Positions 26,802 to 36,631 of a stretch of DNA of 41,149 bases are shown here, one piece after another. Location: NCBI RefSeq assembly GCF_900113945.1, contig NZ_FORG01000029.1, positions 1 to 41,149 on the forward strand, written 5' to 3'. This DNA is from Xenorhabdus mauleonii (GTDB lineage Bacteria > Pseudomonadota > Gammaproteobacteria > Enterobacterales > Enterobacteriaceae). Every line of letters begins with the position of its first letter. The stretch's first letter is position 1. The translations under genes were made by a program, and so were the position numbers. The notes beneath the pieces are model-generated. The model was not told the DNA's origin. It saw nothing but the letters and a program-made list of their open reading frames with translations, and did not search any database.

Positions 26802-27698
26802 TTACGATATTTCTGGCGCAACCAGCGAACACTGTACTGAGGAAATCTGATATTTCTGATCACCACATGGGTGTTTTGAGTTTTTCCAGGAAGCAATGCA
26901 GCTTTCGATAGTCTCTCTTGCTGTTTTAAACGTCACGCCAGCTACGATAACCTCCACCTGTTGCAACTCTTGTTGCGTTTTAACCGGTGCAACTGCCTGA
27001 TGGATATTAATTACCACTTTTTTTAGTGCCAAATCTGCCTCTTTTGCGTCCAAAGCTTGGTGTAACTCGTTAAATAAACACGTTTCCAACATATCCAGAC
27101 TGTTCCCATGATAATGAACTAACTGATTATCAAATGACTGCACTGGCGGTACTATATCCTCTTTCTTACCCGGATGACTGATACTAATAGGAAGGGTGAC
27201 AGCAAAATTCATGATCGCCCGAGGTTTATTATCTAAAGCTTGCCAAAAATTACCCAGACTATTAAGTGCTTCTGGCTCGATTATTCGCAGCATATATCCC
27301 TTAAAATCAATATGATTACGCATACATAACAACACCTTAAGCATGTTAGTCAGGTTTATCACTGTAGGACTATCTGGATGTGCGCCTGGCGCATCTGAAC
27401 TGCCTTTCTGGTTATCCCAATAAGTGACTAAATACAGGCAGCGTATATAAGCAATTTCTGGTGTAAAGCTCCCTGTTTTAGGGTCATAATCACGTTGAGT
27501 ATTTTGGCGAATACTCAGATCTTCATGGATCAGATACATAAACAGATTCAGCGTCGGCTGGGTTGGCGGGTTTGCGGGGTCAGGTTCATCAAAACGTAAT
27601 TCGATACCTGGCATATGTTGCCTTACATGGGTCTCTATCAGATGGTTAAGCTTAGCAATATCAGTGAATTCCTTATAAGTATGACTGTTTCCGGGCAT
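26802..27698 (-). CDS. afp16: eCIS tube terminator/cap, DUF4255 (Afp16/Pvc16-like, 298 aa)
   Basis: The N-terminus (KLNHLIETHVRQHMPGIELR, then TLNLFMYLIHEDLSIRQNTQ) and the middle (CLYLVTYWDN, LGNFWQALDNKPRAIMNFAV) fit the DUF4255 family. In Afp and PVC this protein caps the distal end of the inner tube and sheath and sets particle length with the tape measure. AGGA stands upstream of the ATG. The stop of the tape-measure frame lies 22 bases upstream, so both are probably co-transcribed. Gene order 14-16-15 differs from Serratia Afp (14-15-16). The ATPase that follows is separated by 150 bases. Confidence 0.8.
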   Translation of the reverse strand: MPGNSHTYKEFTDIAKLNHLIETHVRQHMPGIELRFDEPDPANPPTQPTLNLFMYLIHEDLSIRQNTQRDYDPKTGSFTPEIAYIRCLYLVTYWDNQKGSSDAPGAHPDSPTVINLTNMLKVLLCMRNHIDFKGYMLRIIEPEALNSLGNFWQALDNKPRAIMNFAVTLPISISHPGKKEDIVPPVQSFDNQLVHYHGNSLDMLETCLFNELHQALDAKEADLALKKVVINIHQAVAPVKTQQELQQVEVIVAGVTFKTARETIESCIASWKNSKHPCGDQKYQISSVQCSLVAPEIS

Positions 27699-27720
27699 AA
27701 CACACGTCCTTAATATGAGA

Positions 27721-29540
27721 TTAGAAATTAAAATAATGGGGTAATTGCCATACCACTTCTAACGGTTCTGGCAACCAAGGCAGCGTCAATTGCTTTAACG
27801 GCCAGGGAAGCCGAGATAACATAATATCGCTGGCATGCGTCTCTACAGTAAGATACCAACCATCGGGACTCTCATACATAGCGCCCTGTCGCTGTAAAAA
27901 TAGTGCACGCAATTCAGCTGGCTCACAGCGCTGTAATCCAGGGATTTGCTGGCTCATGTTGATCAACCATGAGGTCAATAATGCCTGGGTAGAGTCATCT
28001 GGTATTACCCATGGCTCCAATGGCGCTGTCAATGGCCAACCACATAGCCATTTATTCACCAGGCAGCGCCATTCCGCTATCTCATTATCTGCCCAAGTCA
28101 ACCCATCTAACAGGCATACTGCCTGCAGTTGAGCTTGCTGATTGATAAATCGGTAAGGGGCATCTTCCTGAAGTTTCTCCAATAGCCCCAGTTGAGCAAA
28201 TAATCGCGGTAATAACGGCCATAGAAATACAATGCCGGCATTACAGACCGATAATTTCGTTGGTAATGCACTGTCGTCCGACCAGACATCATGGGACGGC
28301 ACATCATTTACCTTCTGTTTATTCGGGGGACGGGTTACGCCATTATGCAACTGTAAATGGGCTTCCGTTGCTAAACTCTCTGGAGCCAGAGTTGTACGTT
28401 TCTGCAAGTCAGGGGGTTGTTCTTTAGATTGATCAGTTTGCCATGCTCTTCCTTCTTTCTGAATATGGGGCTTCCTATCCCATAATAATTGCAGAGCAGT
28501 AAAAGAAAGTTGCGATTTCCATACATCAGCATGTTTGCGTAATAACGGTAACGCTTCAGCCAATAATTTTGGCCACGGTACAGAAGCTAACAACAGATCG
28601 TTTAACCAGTGAATTTCAGCTGGGACAAGCGCTTCAAAAACCTGACTGTTCCCCAAAACCCCGCCAGTAATCATCAATGAGGGGTGATGCAGCCAGTAGT
28701 GCCATGCTGCCAGCATCAGGCTGGCGAGGTGTATGGGGAGTGCTTGCGGTGCACTGATCAGCTGTTGTCTGGCTGTGAGCTGTTGAAAAATAAGCCGACG
28801 TTGCGTGTCAGAGCGTTCTGCCATAAGCGGCAGCGTGATTGTGGATGCCAGATGGCCCTAGCCAGCATCGGCAACACCCTCAATTCGCTTTTTGTCGTAT
28901 CATTGAGCAATATGTCCAATGATTGTGTTGGTGAGACTTTCAATGTATTAGTCTGTGGTTTTACCCTCTGCTCCACAGCTTCGCCACTTTCTTCCGGATT
29001 CGAGTCAACAACTAAGAAGGAAGAAAATGACGGAAGCCAATAACCGGTATGGAAGAAATATATCAGGTTATCTAGCCTATTTTCCGATGATGACAATTTT
29101 GCAGTTATTTGCGGCTCATCTGGTAAAGTAAGTTTCTGCTGTCCAGTTATTTCTGTAGACAAAGGTTCTTCCTTATTTTTCCGTACACCATCATCCTCTG
29201 GTATTGTGTGATTCACATTCACGTTTTGTGGTAGTGACATAGCACTTAATGCGTCATTGAGTTGCTGAATGAACCGTTGTACAAAATGCGTTTCGAACTT
29301 AATCAGCGGTAATTCCCCTAAATCGAGCGTTAAACTGTCAATTAGTTGAGGAAGACTAATATGCTGAATAAAACGACACTGTGAAGCGGCAAATACCTTT
29401 GTTGATAGTATTGTCCGTACAGTTTGACTTACCTTCTGTTGCAAGGGAGCAGCCAATTCACGGGACGTATGCAATCTTACCCTCAATCGGTGAATATTCA
29501 CTGACGAATTTGCCATTGATATATGAATATTTTCAGCCAT
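27721..29540 (-). pseudogene. afp14: eCIS tape-measure protein (Afp14/Pvc14-like), split by a frameshift
   Basis: Two overlapping frames together make one protein of about 600 residues. The first (29540 to 28758) begins MAENIHISMANSSVNIHRLR and has the family signature IDSLTLDLGELPL, as in Afp14/CIS tape-measure N-termini. It ends with an unnatural tail after AIWHPQSRCRL. The second (from ATG 28824 to 27721) continues AERSDTQRRLIFQQLTARQQ and ends with LPWLPEPLEVVWQL. The overlap is 67 bases, and the natural junction is near 28824, so a one-base indel is likely. In Afp-like systems the tape measure sets tube length. If the frameshift is real, assembly length control would be lost. Two cooperating chains by reinitiation at ATG 28824 cannot be excluded. 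Confidence 0.75.
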
Positions 29541-29672
29541 TAATTCATCCTTATCCGATATAATTTTATCATTAGGGGCGAATTTATTCTCAGATAAAGC
29601 AATACTATTCCAATAAGAAATTACTAGCTAATTGATTACTATCAACACATTTGTATTATTAACGTATTGAAT
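29541..29672. other. Spacer between fibre and tape-measure genes
   Basis: About 130 bases of AT-rich DNA with an AAGGAT ribosome site for the tape-measure start at 29540. No other feature seen. Confidence 0.3.
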
Positions 29673-30632
29673 TTAATCCCATATTATTTTATGAATAGGT
29701 ATCTTTTGATTATTATTATTAATTTTTATATGCAATTTCTTTTTGGAAATATCATCCGTAGTATCGCTTATATGAATATCTAAAAACATAGACATGCGAC
29801 CATTTGATTTATATTGGTTTGTATTTAAATTCTCTCCATCAATACTTATTATTTTATTATCATAATATTCCAGCAATTCAGGGGGAGTAGAATTATTAAT
29901 GGATTCTAACATATGCGTTGAAATATAAACTCTCCATATACCACTTGTGACTTTGGTATATAGGGTAAAAAATCCAAAATAATATGAATAATGCGTAGCC
30001 CCATGCAATGTAGCAAGTACCATTATTCCAGTGAGTCTATTATTTTTAATACTTACAGTATCATTTTTATCTGAAATATTAATACCATTGCCGCTCTTCA
30101 GTTTTTTTTGAATAATTTTAGTATCGATGCTTATTTGATTATTACTTGAAATATCAATTCCTGTATTGTTAACAGCCGTCAATTTCTCCTGAATTTTGCT
30201 AGTGTTGATGCTTATTTGATTATCACTTGAAATATCAATTCCTGTATTGCTAACAGCCGTCAATTTCTCCTGAATTTTGCTAGTGTTGATGCTTATTTGA
30301 TTATCACTTGAAATATCAATTCCTGTATTGTTATCAGTCGTCAATTTCTCCTGAATTGAGTTGGTGTCCACTTCCAGCTTGTTAGTCATTTTATCCACTT
30401 TTAATCCATTACCAGTAGAGGCTCTGTCTGGATCCAACCCTACAGCTGCAAGTGCTGTATAAATTGCCTCAATAAGTACCTTAAAATCCCTTTCCTGAGG
30501 CACTGCACCCGCCACAAATTTCTTTTTTAACTCCTCGGCTTTGACAGGCAATTCATTCACCCACTCATCTATTGTCCTAACAGAAGTTTCATTGGATGTT
30601 ATATTTTGTGACGCTTTGTATTTTTCACTCAT
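29673..30632 (-). CDS. afp13: eCIS tail fibre with internal repeats (Afp13/Pvc13-like, 319 aa)
   Basis: The N-terminal 80 residues (SVRTIDEWVNELPVKAEELK, then ERDFKVLIEAIYTAL) probably attach the fibre to the baseplate. Then come three to four 27-residue repeats (KIQEKLTAVNNTGIDISSDN type, residues about 90-185), and a C-terminal head of about 120 residues (ATHYSYYFGFFTLYTKVTSG...IWRVYIS) that should bind the target cell. The short beta repeats resemble adenovirus-type fibre shafts, known for Pvc13. Its position after the afp12-like gene is as in PVC clusters. GGAGTGGAGT precedes the ATG. The head would decide which cells are hit. The receptor is unknown. Repeat number can change by slippage or recombination. 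Confidence 0.8.
   Translation of the reverse strand: MSEKYKASQNITSNETSVRTIDEWVNELPVKAEELKKKFVAGAVPQERDFKVLIEAIYTALAAVGLDPDRASTGNGLKVDKMTNKLEVDTNSIQEKLTTDNNTGIDISSDNQISINTSKIQEKLTAVSNTGIDISSDNQISINTSKIQEKLTAVNNTGIDISSNNQISIDTKIIQKKLKSGNGINISDKNDTVSIKNNRLTGIMVLATLHGATHYSYYFGFFTLYTKVTSGIWRVYISTHMLESINNSTPPELLEYYDNKIISIDGENLNTNQYKSNGRMSMFLDIHISDTTDDISKKKLHIKINNNNQKIPIHKIIWD
30121..30357. repeat. 81-bp tandem repeats in the fibre gene
   Basis: Three units start at 30121, 30202 and 30283 (unit 81 bases, in frame, 27 residues). Two neighbouring units are almost identical at the nucleotide level, with a few changes in the outer ones. Recent duplication in a fibre shaft is the simplest reading. Confidence 0.85.
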
Positions 30633-30948
30633 ACTCCACTCCTATTGTATAGTTTACGTCTCTTATTAAGAGGATTCTAACTCGTACCACAGCCGAAATT
30701 TACCCAGTTGGCAGTTATTTATGTTCAATATCACTGAATCAGCCTCGAAGATAATTAAGATTGCGTTATCGTGGGTCGCCAGAGTGAAATAAGGGAGTCA
30801 AAAAGGTGTGTAATACCAAAATCAACTGTTCCAAACTGTTAACAGTTGATTTCATCTGCCCCCTATTTTTATGTTAAGGAAGAAAGAAAATAATCATGGT
30901 CCATGATCGAGCACGGCTGTAATACTAGGCTTGGCGGCAATATTATTT
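30633..30948. other. Intergenic region between afp12 and afp13 homologues, with a stem-loop
   Basis: 316 bases, unusually long for this operon. A perfect 12-base inverted repeat (AAATCAACTGTT 30818-30829/30 and AACAGTTGATTT 30841-30852) lies in its middle. No T-run follows on the minus strand, so attenuation, processing or a deletion scar are all possible. Some frames look like decayed coding sequence, but nothing can be named. Confidence 0.45.
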
Positions 30949-33762
30949 TTATCGAGTAGGCTCGTGAATATCCGGTACGAAGAACAGCCCCAGATCGTCA
31001 ATATATTGCTGTCTTTCAGTTGTGTTTGACGGTAATTTATGCAATTCCTCATCAGTGATGATATGCATCACACCAATACCTGTGGTTTCTCCGGGCAACA
31101 TACCGATAGATAACATTTTCAACAGACGATAAGTATCCGACCCAAGCTGGGCGGTGTTATTCAGCCAACGTGCATAGGTGCTACTGAATACACTGAATTG
31201 CTGATCACTGAGCCATAATACTCTGGCCAGCAGGTGCGCCGGGATTTCTTCTTGGATAATGCGTTTGATATATGCTTCACGTTCAGCCAATAATATTGAT
31301 GATGTTTGTCCATTCATCATCAGGCTGCGTTTGAAAACAAAGCTTAAAGTAAACGAGAAGCGATCCATAGCCTGCGTTTTTCCCTTGCTGATATGCCACT
31401 GGTAACGCGCTTTAGGATCAAATTTTTTATCTTTGCTAAGAATAGTGATAACTGCCTGACCATGAATGTGGTCAACACTGTCAACTCTGGCTTCTAAATC
31501 ACTTTCTCTGGTTGTTATCTGACCTGTAAAAATTTGTTTTATTGTGACGGTATCGTCAGGTAACAGAATCGGCGGCCAAGGTTGATCCGCTGATGTTTCA
31601 ATCCGTGTTTGCCCGTCAGAGAGGACTTCTTGGTTACTGCTGAGTATTACCCGATACTCCATATCTTTGAGCCACGAATTGCTGGTACACCATTTCAAAT
31701 TTCCAGCCTGCGCAATCTCTAGTACTTTTGACCAGCGTCGACGCAGTTGTACGTGTTCATCAATATAGAGCGTGAAAGTATTATTATTAACAGCCGCCAC
31801 CAATATTGCCTTCAGGGTTTCATTACCCTTTAGAAATAAATCCACCAACTGCCCGGCTTTCAGTTTACCTGCTAACGTATCTTGTACAGTAATCAATAAG
31901 CGTCTGGGTTCAGATAAATATTGCACACTAGTCACAGGCTTAGCATCTATAAAATCTGTCTCTGGCTTCTTCGGCATCAGCAAAGGATGCTCGACAATAT
32001 AAAAGGGAAGGTGCTCTAAATAAGCTAACCGGTCAGCTTCAGGCATATCATCAAACAACATAACCCCAATACCTAACCTTGCTGCAACTCGGCGCTGGAG
32101 TGAGGAAATCTGGTGGATGTTTGTTGCCGTGCGGGAGTAGCCTGTTTGTGGCAGGCTGCTCAGATAAGCACGTTGAACCTGCAAAAATTCCTCATCTGTA
32201 GCCAGCCCGATATTTTCGTTTTTCGGCAACCCAAAATAACTTTGTAGATAATTCGTCAATGCAATCTGCTGAATAATATTTTGCTGATTACTCCAGTTCG
32301 CTTCTTCCACCTTCTCTTTATACTTGTTATGAACCTGATTATTTATGCTTTTTTCGGCAAAGGGCCATTGATGCCCCCATATTGGTTCTTCGATGGTTGC
32401 AGAAAAATCTAATAGTTTAGGTAAATATGCCAGCTGGGCACAACCATTCGCCAATAGTTGTTCAAATGGTAATAAAAATTGATGCAGTTGAAGAGTAAGA
32501 TGCTCTGGAGCGTATTCTTGTAGATTATATAGAGAGGGCAATAAATCACTGGCAGGGTAGTAGCGAGACGGATTACGGTAATGCCCTATAGGGTAAGGCT
32601 CTGTCGATATCTGGTGTTCTCTTTGCATTTTTTCACGCAACAACCGACTAATCTCATCAGCATCTCCTGTTAATACTTGTCCTTTATAAGTAACCGTCAC
32701 ACATTTCAGCATCTTTGCAATTGTGGACACAATATTATTATCATCGAGCCAAAAAGCACTATTCGCGCCATTTGCAGAAAAAATTACCTTGTTTCTGTCC
32801 TCTCCAAAATTAATGTAACTAACATGGTTAACAAAAGGTAATGACTCAATAGCCTGTTGGATCTGGCTTGTATAGATCGTAAAGCAATTAACTTTATTTT
32901 CTTGTGGGACGTCTATTAACCACCCCTGCTGAGGTAATGGGCCGGTATAATTTTGATGCTGGAAATCCATAGTAGGAACACGTTCATACTCAGGTGAGAG
33001 AGTATTCTGTGCAGTTATAAATATCGCTAAAAAGACTTCGTTAATATCACTCACGATATCGCTTATTGAAACATCCATATATAAATTGAAGTCATGAGTA
33101 TCATCAGTACAAAGCCAATTCACTTCTCCAATAACTTCACAAATATTTGTATTTTTCTTCAGATAGTCCTCTAGCAGCTCCTTGAGCTGCTCATACTTGC
33201 TTTTATGAAACTTAGAATATAAAGAAGGTTTAACTTTTACGGTGTAGCTGCCATTGAGATATAACGCCGGATCGGAATCATTTTCTTTAAAAAAAGTTAG
33301 CTCTCGATTCTTTTTATTGTAAAAGTAAAGATAACTATTTTCTTTGTCATTCTTTTCCATTTTTGCGTCACAAAACGCATAAACTATTTCACCATCGTCG
33401 CCCTTGATAGTGATATCAAGTATGCCTTTACGATAATCCTCGGCAGTAATTGGACTGGTGGTTAACATCCGTTCAGGTTGGAATCCGGCAGGAAATAATG
33501 GTTTTTTTTTCTCCTTGTTGACAGATGCGGGAGTCAGTAAATCTACCAACGGTAGTAGGTGCCGGTAGCTTAGATCTGAGACATTATAAGCCAAAGCTTC
33601 TAGCAATGTGATGCCGGGATCGTGCGCAGTAGTATCTGTCCATAAATCGCCAGATTGCTCTTTTAAAATTGTCCTTGCTTGCTCCATCAAAGTATCAAAA
33701 TGGATATTTTGTTTTTCATCCTGAAAAATCCCCGGGGGTAAGTAAATTTTATCATTCATCAT
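30949..33762 (-). CDS. afp12: eCIS baseplate-wedge protein (Afp12/Pvc12-like, about 937 aa)
   Basis: The long protein begins MMNDKIYLPPGIFQDEKQNI, followed by WTDTTAHDPGITLLEALAYN, a conserved signature of the gp6/gpJ-like large baseplate subunits of Afp/PVC systems (W-T-D-x-x-x-x-D-P-G-I-T-L-L-E). The middle, QLHQFLLPFEQLLANGCAQL, is also typical for Afp12. I place the start at the ATG pair 33762/33759, preceded by AGAGGAAAG, not at the frame opening 25 codons upstream, which lies inside the previous gene. It overlaps the end of the afp11-like gene by 8 to 11 bases, so the two are translationally coupled, as expected for two partners of one wedge. Full length. Confidence 0.85.
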   Translation of the reverse strand: MMNDKIYLPPGIFQDEKQNIHFDTLMEQARTILKEQSGDLWTDTTAHDPGITLLEALAYNVSDLSYRHLLPLVDLLTPASVNKEKKKPLFPAGFQPERMLTTSPITAEDYRKGILDITIKGDDGEIVYAFCDAKMEKNDKENSYLYFYNKKNRELTFFKENDSDPALYLNGSYTVKVKPSLYSKFHKSKYEQLKELLEDYLKKNTNICEVIGEVNWLCTDDTHDFNLYMDVSISDIVSDINEVFLAIFITAQNTLSPEYERVPTMDFQHQNYTGPLPQQGWLIDVPQENKVNCFTIYTSQIQQAIESLPFVNHVSYINFGEDRNKVIFSANGANSAFWLDDNNIVSTIAKMLKCVTVTYKGQVLTGDADEISRLLREKMQREHQISTEPYPIGHYRNPSRYYPASDLLPSLYNLQEYAPEHLTLQLHQFLLPFEQLLANGCAQLAYLPKLLDFSATIEEPIWGHQWPFAEKSINNQVHNKYKEKVEEANWSNQQNIIQQIALTNYLQSYFGLPKNENIGLATDEEFLQVQRAYLSSLPQTGYSRTATNIHQISSLQRRVAARLGIGVMLFDDMPEADRLAYLEHLPFYIVEHPLLMPKKPETDFIDAKPVTSVQYLSEPRRLLITVQDTLAGKLKAGQLVDLFLKGNETLKAILVAAVNNNTFTLYIDEHVQLRRRWSKVLEIAQAGNLKWCTSNSWLKDMEYRVILSSNQEVLSDGQTRIETSADQPWPPILLPDDTVTIKQIFTGQITTRESDLEARVDSVDHIHGQAVITILSKDKKFDPKARYQWHISKGKTQAMDRFSFTLSFVFKRSLMMNGQTSSILLAEREAYIKRIIQEEIPAHLLARVLWLSDQQFSVFSSTYARWLNNTAQLGSDTYRLLKMLSIGMLPGETTGIGVMHIITDEELHKLPSNTTERQQYIDDLGLFFVPDIHEPTR

Positions 33763-36580
33763 GGCTTTCCTCTGCCGAGAACGGGGGAATATTATTCTTT
33801 GGTTTTGGGGAAACTGGCTCCGAAGTAGGGTGAACAATTATCACTTTCAGTGAGGTATTAATCGCCTGCTGGCTGCCATTTATCTTGATGTCTTGTACAT
33901 GATCAACATAAGGTTGCCGCTGGATCACCGACATCACGTCATAAATAGTCAGAGAATGACCCAGCTCTACTATATTATGCTCATCACGCCATGGCATAAA
34001 TTGCTGCTTAATTGCCTCTGCAAGCAACAATTCACATTGTTCAGCGTTAGCTTCCTTTTTCCATCCCACTTTGTATTCCACTTTAACTTCGAAATATTCT
34101 GGGTTAAGTACTCGCAATTCTATCCAGGGTGATGCTAGGCTCTCTATATAACGCTGCATTTCCGCTAACCGAGCGGAATTCAACATCGGTCTCAGAGGAT
34201 CTTCGCTGTCGCTATAACCCGCGCGAGGTACAATCATCAATGTCTGAATATGCAAAGCAGATTGGTCTTCGTAAATGGCAACTCGACGGCGTTTATGAGC
34301 GAAATCACCCCCGATCTGCTCATCTGTCTCTGGCTGGTATAAACCATCTAAATTCTCCAATCCTGGCAAGCGGATGTGATGTACCTCTGGGAATCGTGCT
34401 AATAGTAAGGCGCTGATATCACGCCAGGAAGAAGCCCGCCCCCGGTGAGACAGGCGCATAGCAACACGACGCATAAATTCGTCTTCACTCTCCCTTGCAT
34501 GTGCCCCCCAGGAAGGTAAGGGTTGGCTCAATGCCGCCAATCCCTCAAATGGTTTCACCGTGCTGTTAATACTGCCAACGGGTAACGACTGAGTAAAATG
34601 ACTGTCATCCAGCTCAGAAGCGTTTGCCAGTTGCACTGTACCAGCATTGGTATACAACGCAGACAACCAAGGGTACTGTTCAACTTTCGGCTGAGGTTGT
34701 TCGGGTACACCTGGTTCTACCGGCTTATCCGCTTCATCCAGCACAAAATCCTTAGCCCGCAGCCAGTAACGGCCGGTTGGCATCAACGTACTGAGCGCTG
34801 TGGCATCCTTCGGCAAAGTCGTTCTCCACAATCCGGAGCGAAATAGTCGCTCGGTTTGATCGTCTATTTCTTGCCGTAATAACACCCATTTCCCTTCACC
34901 ATCTGTTGTTTCAGCCAGATAGCTCCAATGCAAGCCTTCTGGCTTTATTTGGCATGGCGTTTTTAGATCCCAATACAGTGTTAGTTGTTGACCCGGAGTA
35001 ATATCACTGATGCCCAAATACAACGCGGGTGCACTGCTATCATCGCCATCCGGGACTGAGCTTTGGTAACCAAAAGGGGTTAATACGTATTGTTCAATTT
35101 TTTCACTGGTTGCCACATAATTCACATTAACCTGTCGAAATTGTGGGCTGTAAGGTGGGTTAGGAGGTAGCTCACCGTTAATGGCCATCTGGCGATAAGT
35201 ACGATGCAGAAAATCTTGTCCTGCCAGTTCGACACGTGGAGCATGACGCCAAAATGCCTGCTCATCGGTCAGATTAAGTTGCGGTGAGGTCAATCTCACT
35301 TTAATTGGCTTAACCGATATCCTCCCATTGTCCATGCCGCCAAAAAACTGTTGTGGGTTATTATTATCCGGATCTGGAGGAAGCACTATTGCCTTAAAAC
35401 TTGTATTATTAACGCTGATGGGATCAGCGCCTGCTTTATACTGACTGTACCAAGTCGTAAAATTATCCGGAAGATCCTGCCAAACAAGGTTAATCGTGAT
35501 ATCAAAAATTACATTTTGATTGCACCATTGCTCTGACATCAGTTGAAAACCATTGCCCGATACAGGCTCGCTACCAAAGGGGTAGCTATTTTCATTTACA
35601 TCAACCAAGCCATTATCCGTGCGCATTTGCACATTGCTCATGTTGTGTACTGTCATTGTCAACGACTTTACTTTCGGCACCGTGCCTGTGCATTGATTAA
35701 TAATGCGCAGCACAGGATGTAAAAAAGTATACCCTTCCAAATCTACTGGTGCCGCTGGCATCACATCCTCTGGCATATAATAACCATTATTTACACCACT
35801 ATCCTGCGTTAACGGCTTCCAACCTTCTTGTGTGCTTACCTCCAGGCGAAAATTCGTGTTTTTTGGCAAGGTACTGACATACTCTATTGTAATAAAACGT
35901 TTCTCCCCCGTTGCCAATAGCAACGGCGAAACGATAAAACGGCCATTGATCATTGGCATATCGGCTTGTGGTTCACTCTGAAACAGGCGTATGCCTTGCT
36001 GTGGAAAGGCAATATCCTGACTCATGTCCAACAGAGTACGGCAAACGGGCAAAGAGCGATTATCATCTGCTTCCCTTAGCCAACGTAAATCAGTCCAGCG
36101 CGCATGATTAACCGACAATGACTGCTGCAAGTTGTACAAGCGTGGTGTGCCATTGAGATCCTGACCACCGGTCAACATTAAACCCTCTGGCAAGTAAAGT
36201 TCTGTATGAGAGGATTCTGGTTGGAAGATCACCAACGCTGTATCGGGGCGGGTAGGCAATTCACTCAAACCCAATTCCCCACGATAATAGAGTTGGCGGT
36301 GGCGTGCAGGAAGGCTATTAAGCAATCTACGTGGTGTATCCATCATATGTAAGAAAGCCAATAAAAAAGCCAATTGAGGCGGTAAGTTACGCGCCTCCAG
36401 CCCGGGTTCAGCAAAACGCACCGCTAACGTTTGAGGGGTGTTTTCATCGTTAAAAAAGACTTGATCCCAAAAGTTCCTATTAGTACCAAAAGGAATAGTG
36501 CGACAATACGCCTGAAATGCAGTTAACCGTGTTAACAGTGAACGGTCGTCAAGCACAAAGTCATTATTCTGTGTTGTCAT
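33752..36580 (-). CDS. afp11: eCIS baseplate J-like protein (Afp11/Pvc11-like, 942 aa)
   Basis: Residues such as FVLDDRSLLTRLTAFQAYCR at the start, RFAEPGLEARNLPPQLAFLL near 60, and the C-terminal third (AHARESEDEFMRRVAMRLSH, then RPMLNSARLAEMQRYIESLA) correspond to Afp11-type baseplate proteins with a gpJ-like end. Together with Afp12 it forms the wedges that hold the sheath and release contraction. Length and composition are normal, and no frameshift is seen. The gene follows the PAAR-like tip gene by 51 bases and overlaps the next gene. The start at ATG 36580 has only a weak AGGT site. Confidence 0.85.
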   Translation of the reverse strand: MTTQNNDFVLDDRSLLTRLTAFQAYCRTIPFGTNRNFWDQVFFNDENTPQTLAVRFAEPGLEARNLPPQLAFLLAFLHMMDTPRRLLNSLPARHRQLYYRGELGLSELPTRPDTALVIFQPESSHTELYLPEGLMLTGGQDLNGTPRLYNLQQSLSVNHARWTDLRWLREADDNRSLPVCRTLLDMSQDIAFPQQGIRLFQSEPQADMPMINGRFIVSPLLLATGEKRFITIEYVSTLPKNTNFRLEVSTQEGWKPLTQDSGVNNGYYMPEDVMPAAPVDLEGYTFLHPVLRIINQCTGTVPKVKSLTMTVHNMSNVQMRTDNGLVDVNENSYPFGSEPVSGNGFQLMSEQWCNQNVIFDITINLVWQDLPDNFTTWYSQYKAGADPISVNNTSFKAIVLPPDPDNNNPQQFFGGMDNGRISVKPIKVRLTSPQLNLTDEQAFWRHAPRVELAGQDFLHRTYRQMAINGELPPNPPYSPQFRQVNVNYVATSEKIEQYVLTPFGYQSSVPDGDDSSAPALYLGISDITPGQQLTLYWDLKTPCQIKPEGLHWSYLAETTDGEGKWVLLRQEIDDQTERLFRSGLWRTTLPKDATALSTLMPTGRYWLRAKDFVLDEADKPVEPGVPEQPQPKVEQYPWLSALYTNAGTVQLANASELDDSHFTQSLPVGSINSTVKPFEGLAALSQPLPSWGAHARESEDEFMRRVAMRLSHRGRASSWRDISALLLARFPEVHHIRLPGLENLDGLYQPETDEQIGGDFAHKRRRVAIYEDQSALHIQTLMIVPRAGYSDSEDPLRPMLNSARLAEMQRYIESLASPWIELRVLNPEYFEVKVEYKVGWKKEANAEQCELLLAEAIKQQFMPWRDEHNIVELGHSLTIYDVMSVIQRQPYVDHVQDIKINGSQQAINTSLKVIIVHPTSEPVSPKPKNNIPPFSAEESHDE

Positions 36581-36631
36581 ACCTGCATCCTGAATAAGAG
36601 ATTTAAAGGAGACTTCAACGTATCATCACCA

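Noticed and set aside
30121..30357. Regular direct repeats that might suggest a CRISPR array
   Set aside because: The units are 81 bases without unique spacers, in frame, and encode the fibre shaft.
33763..33837. Longer start of the afp12-like gene (25 extra codons)
   Set aside because: This part lies inside the end of the afp11-like gene and lacks family similarity. The ATG pair at 33762/33759 has a good ribosome site.
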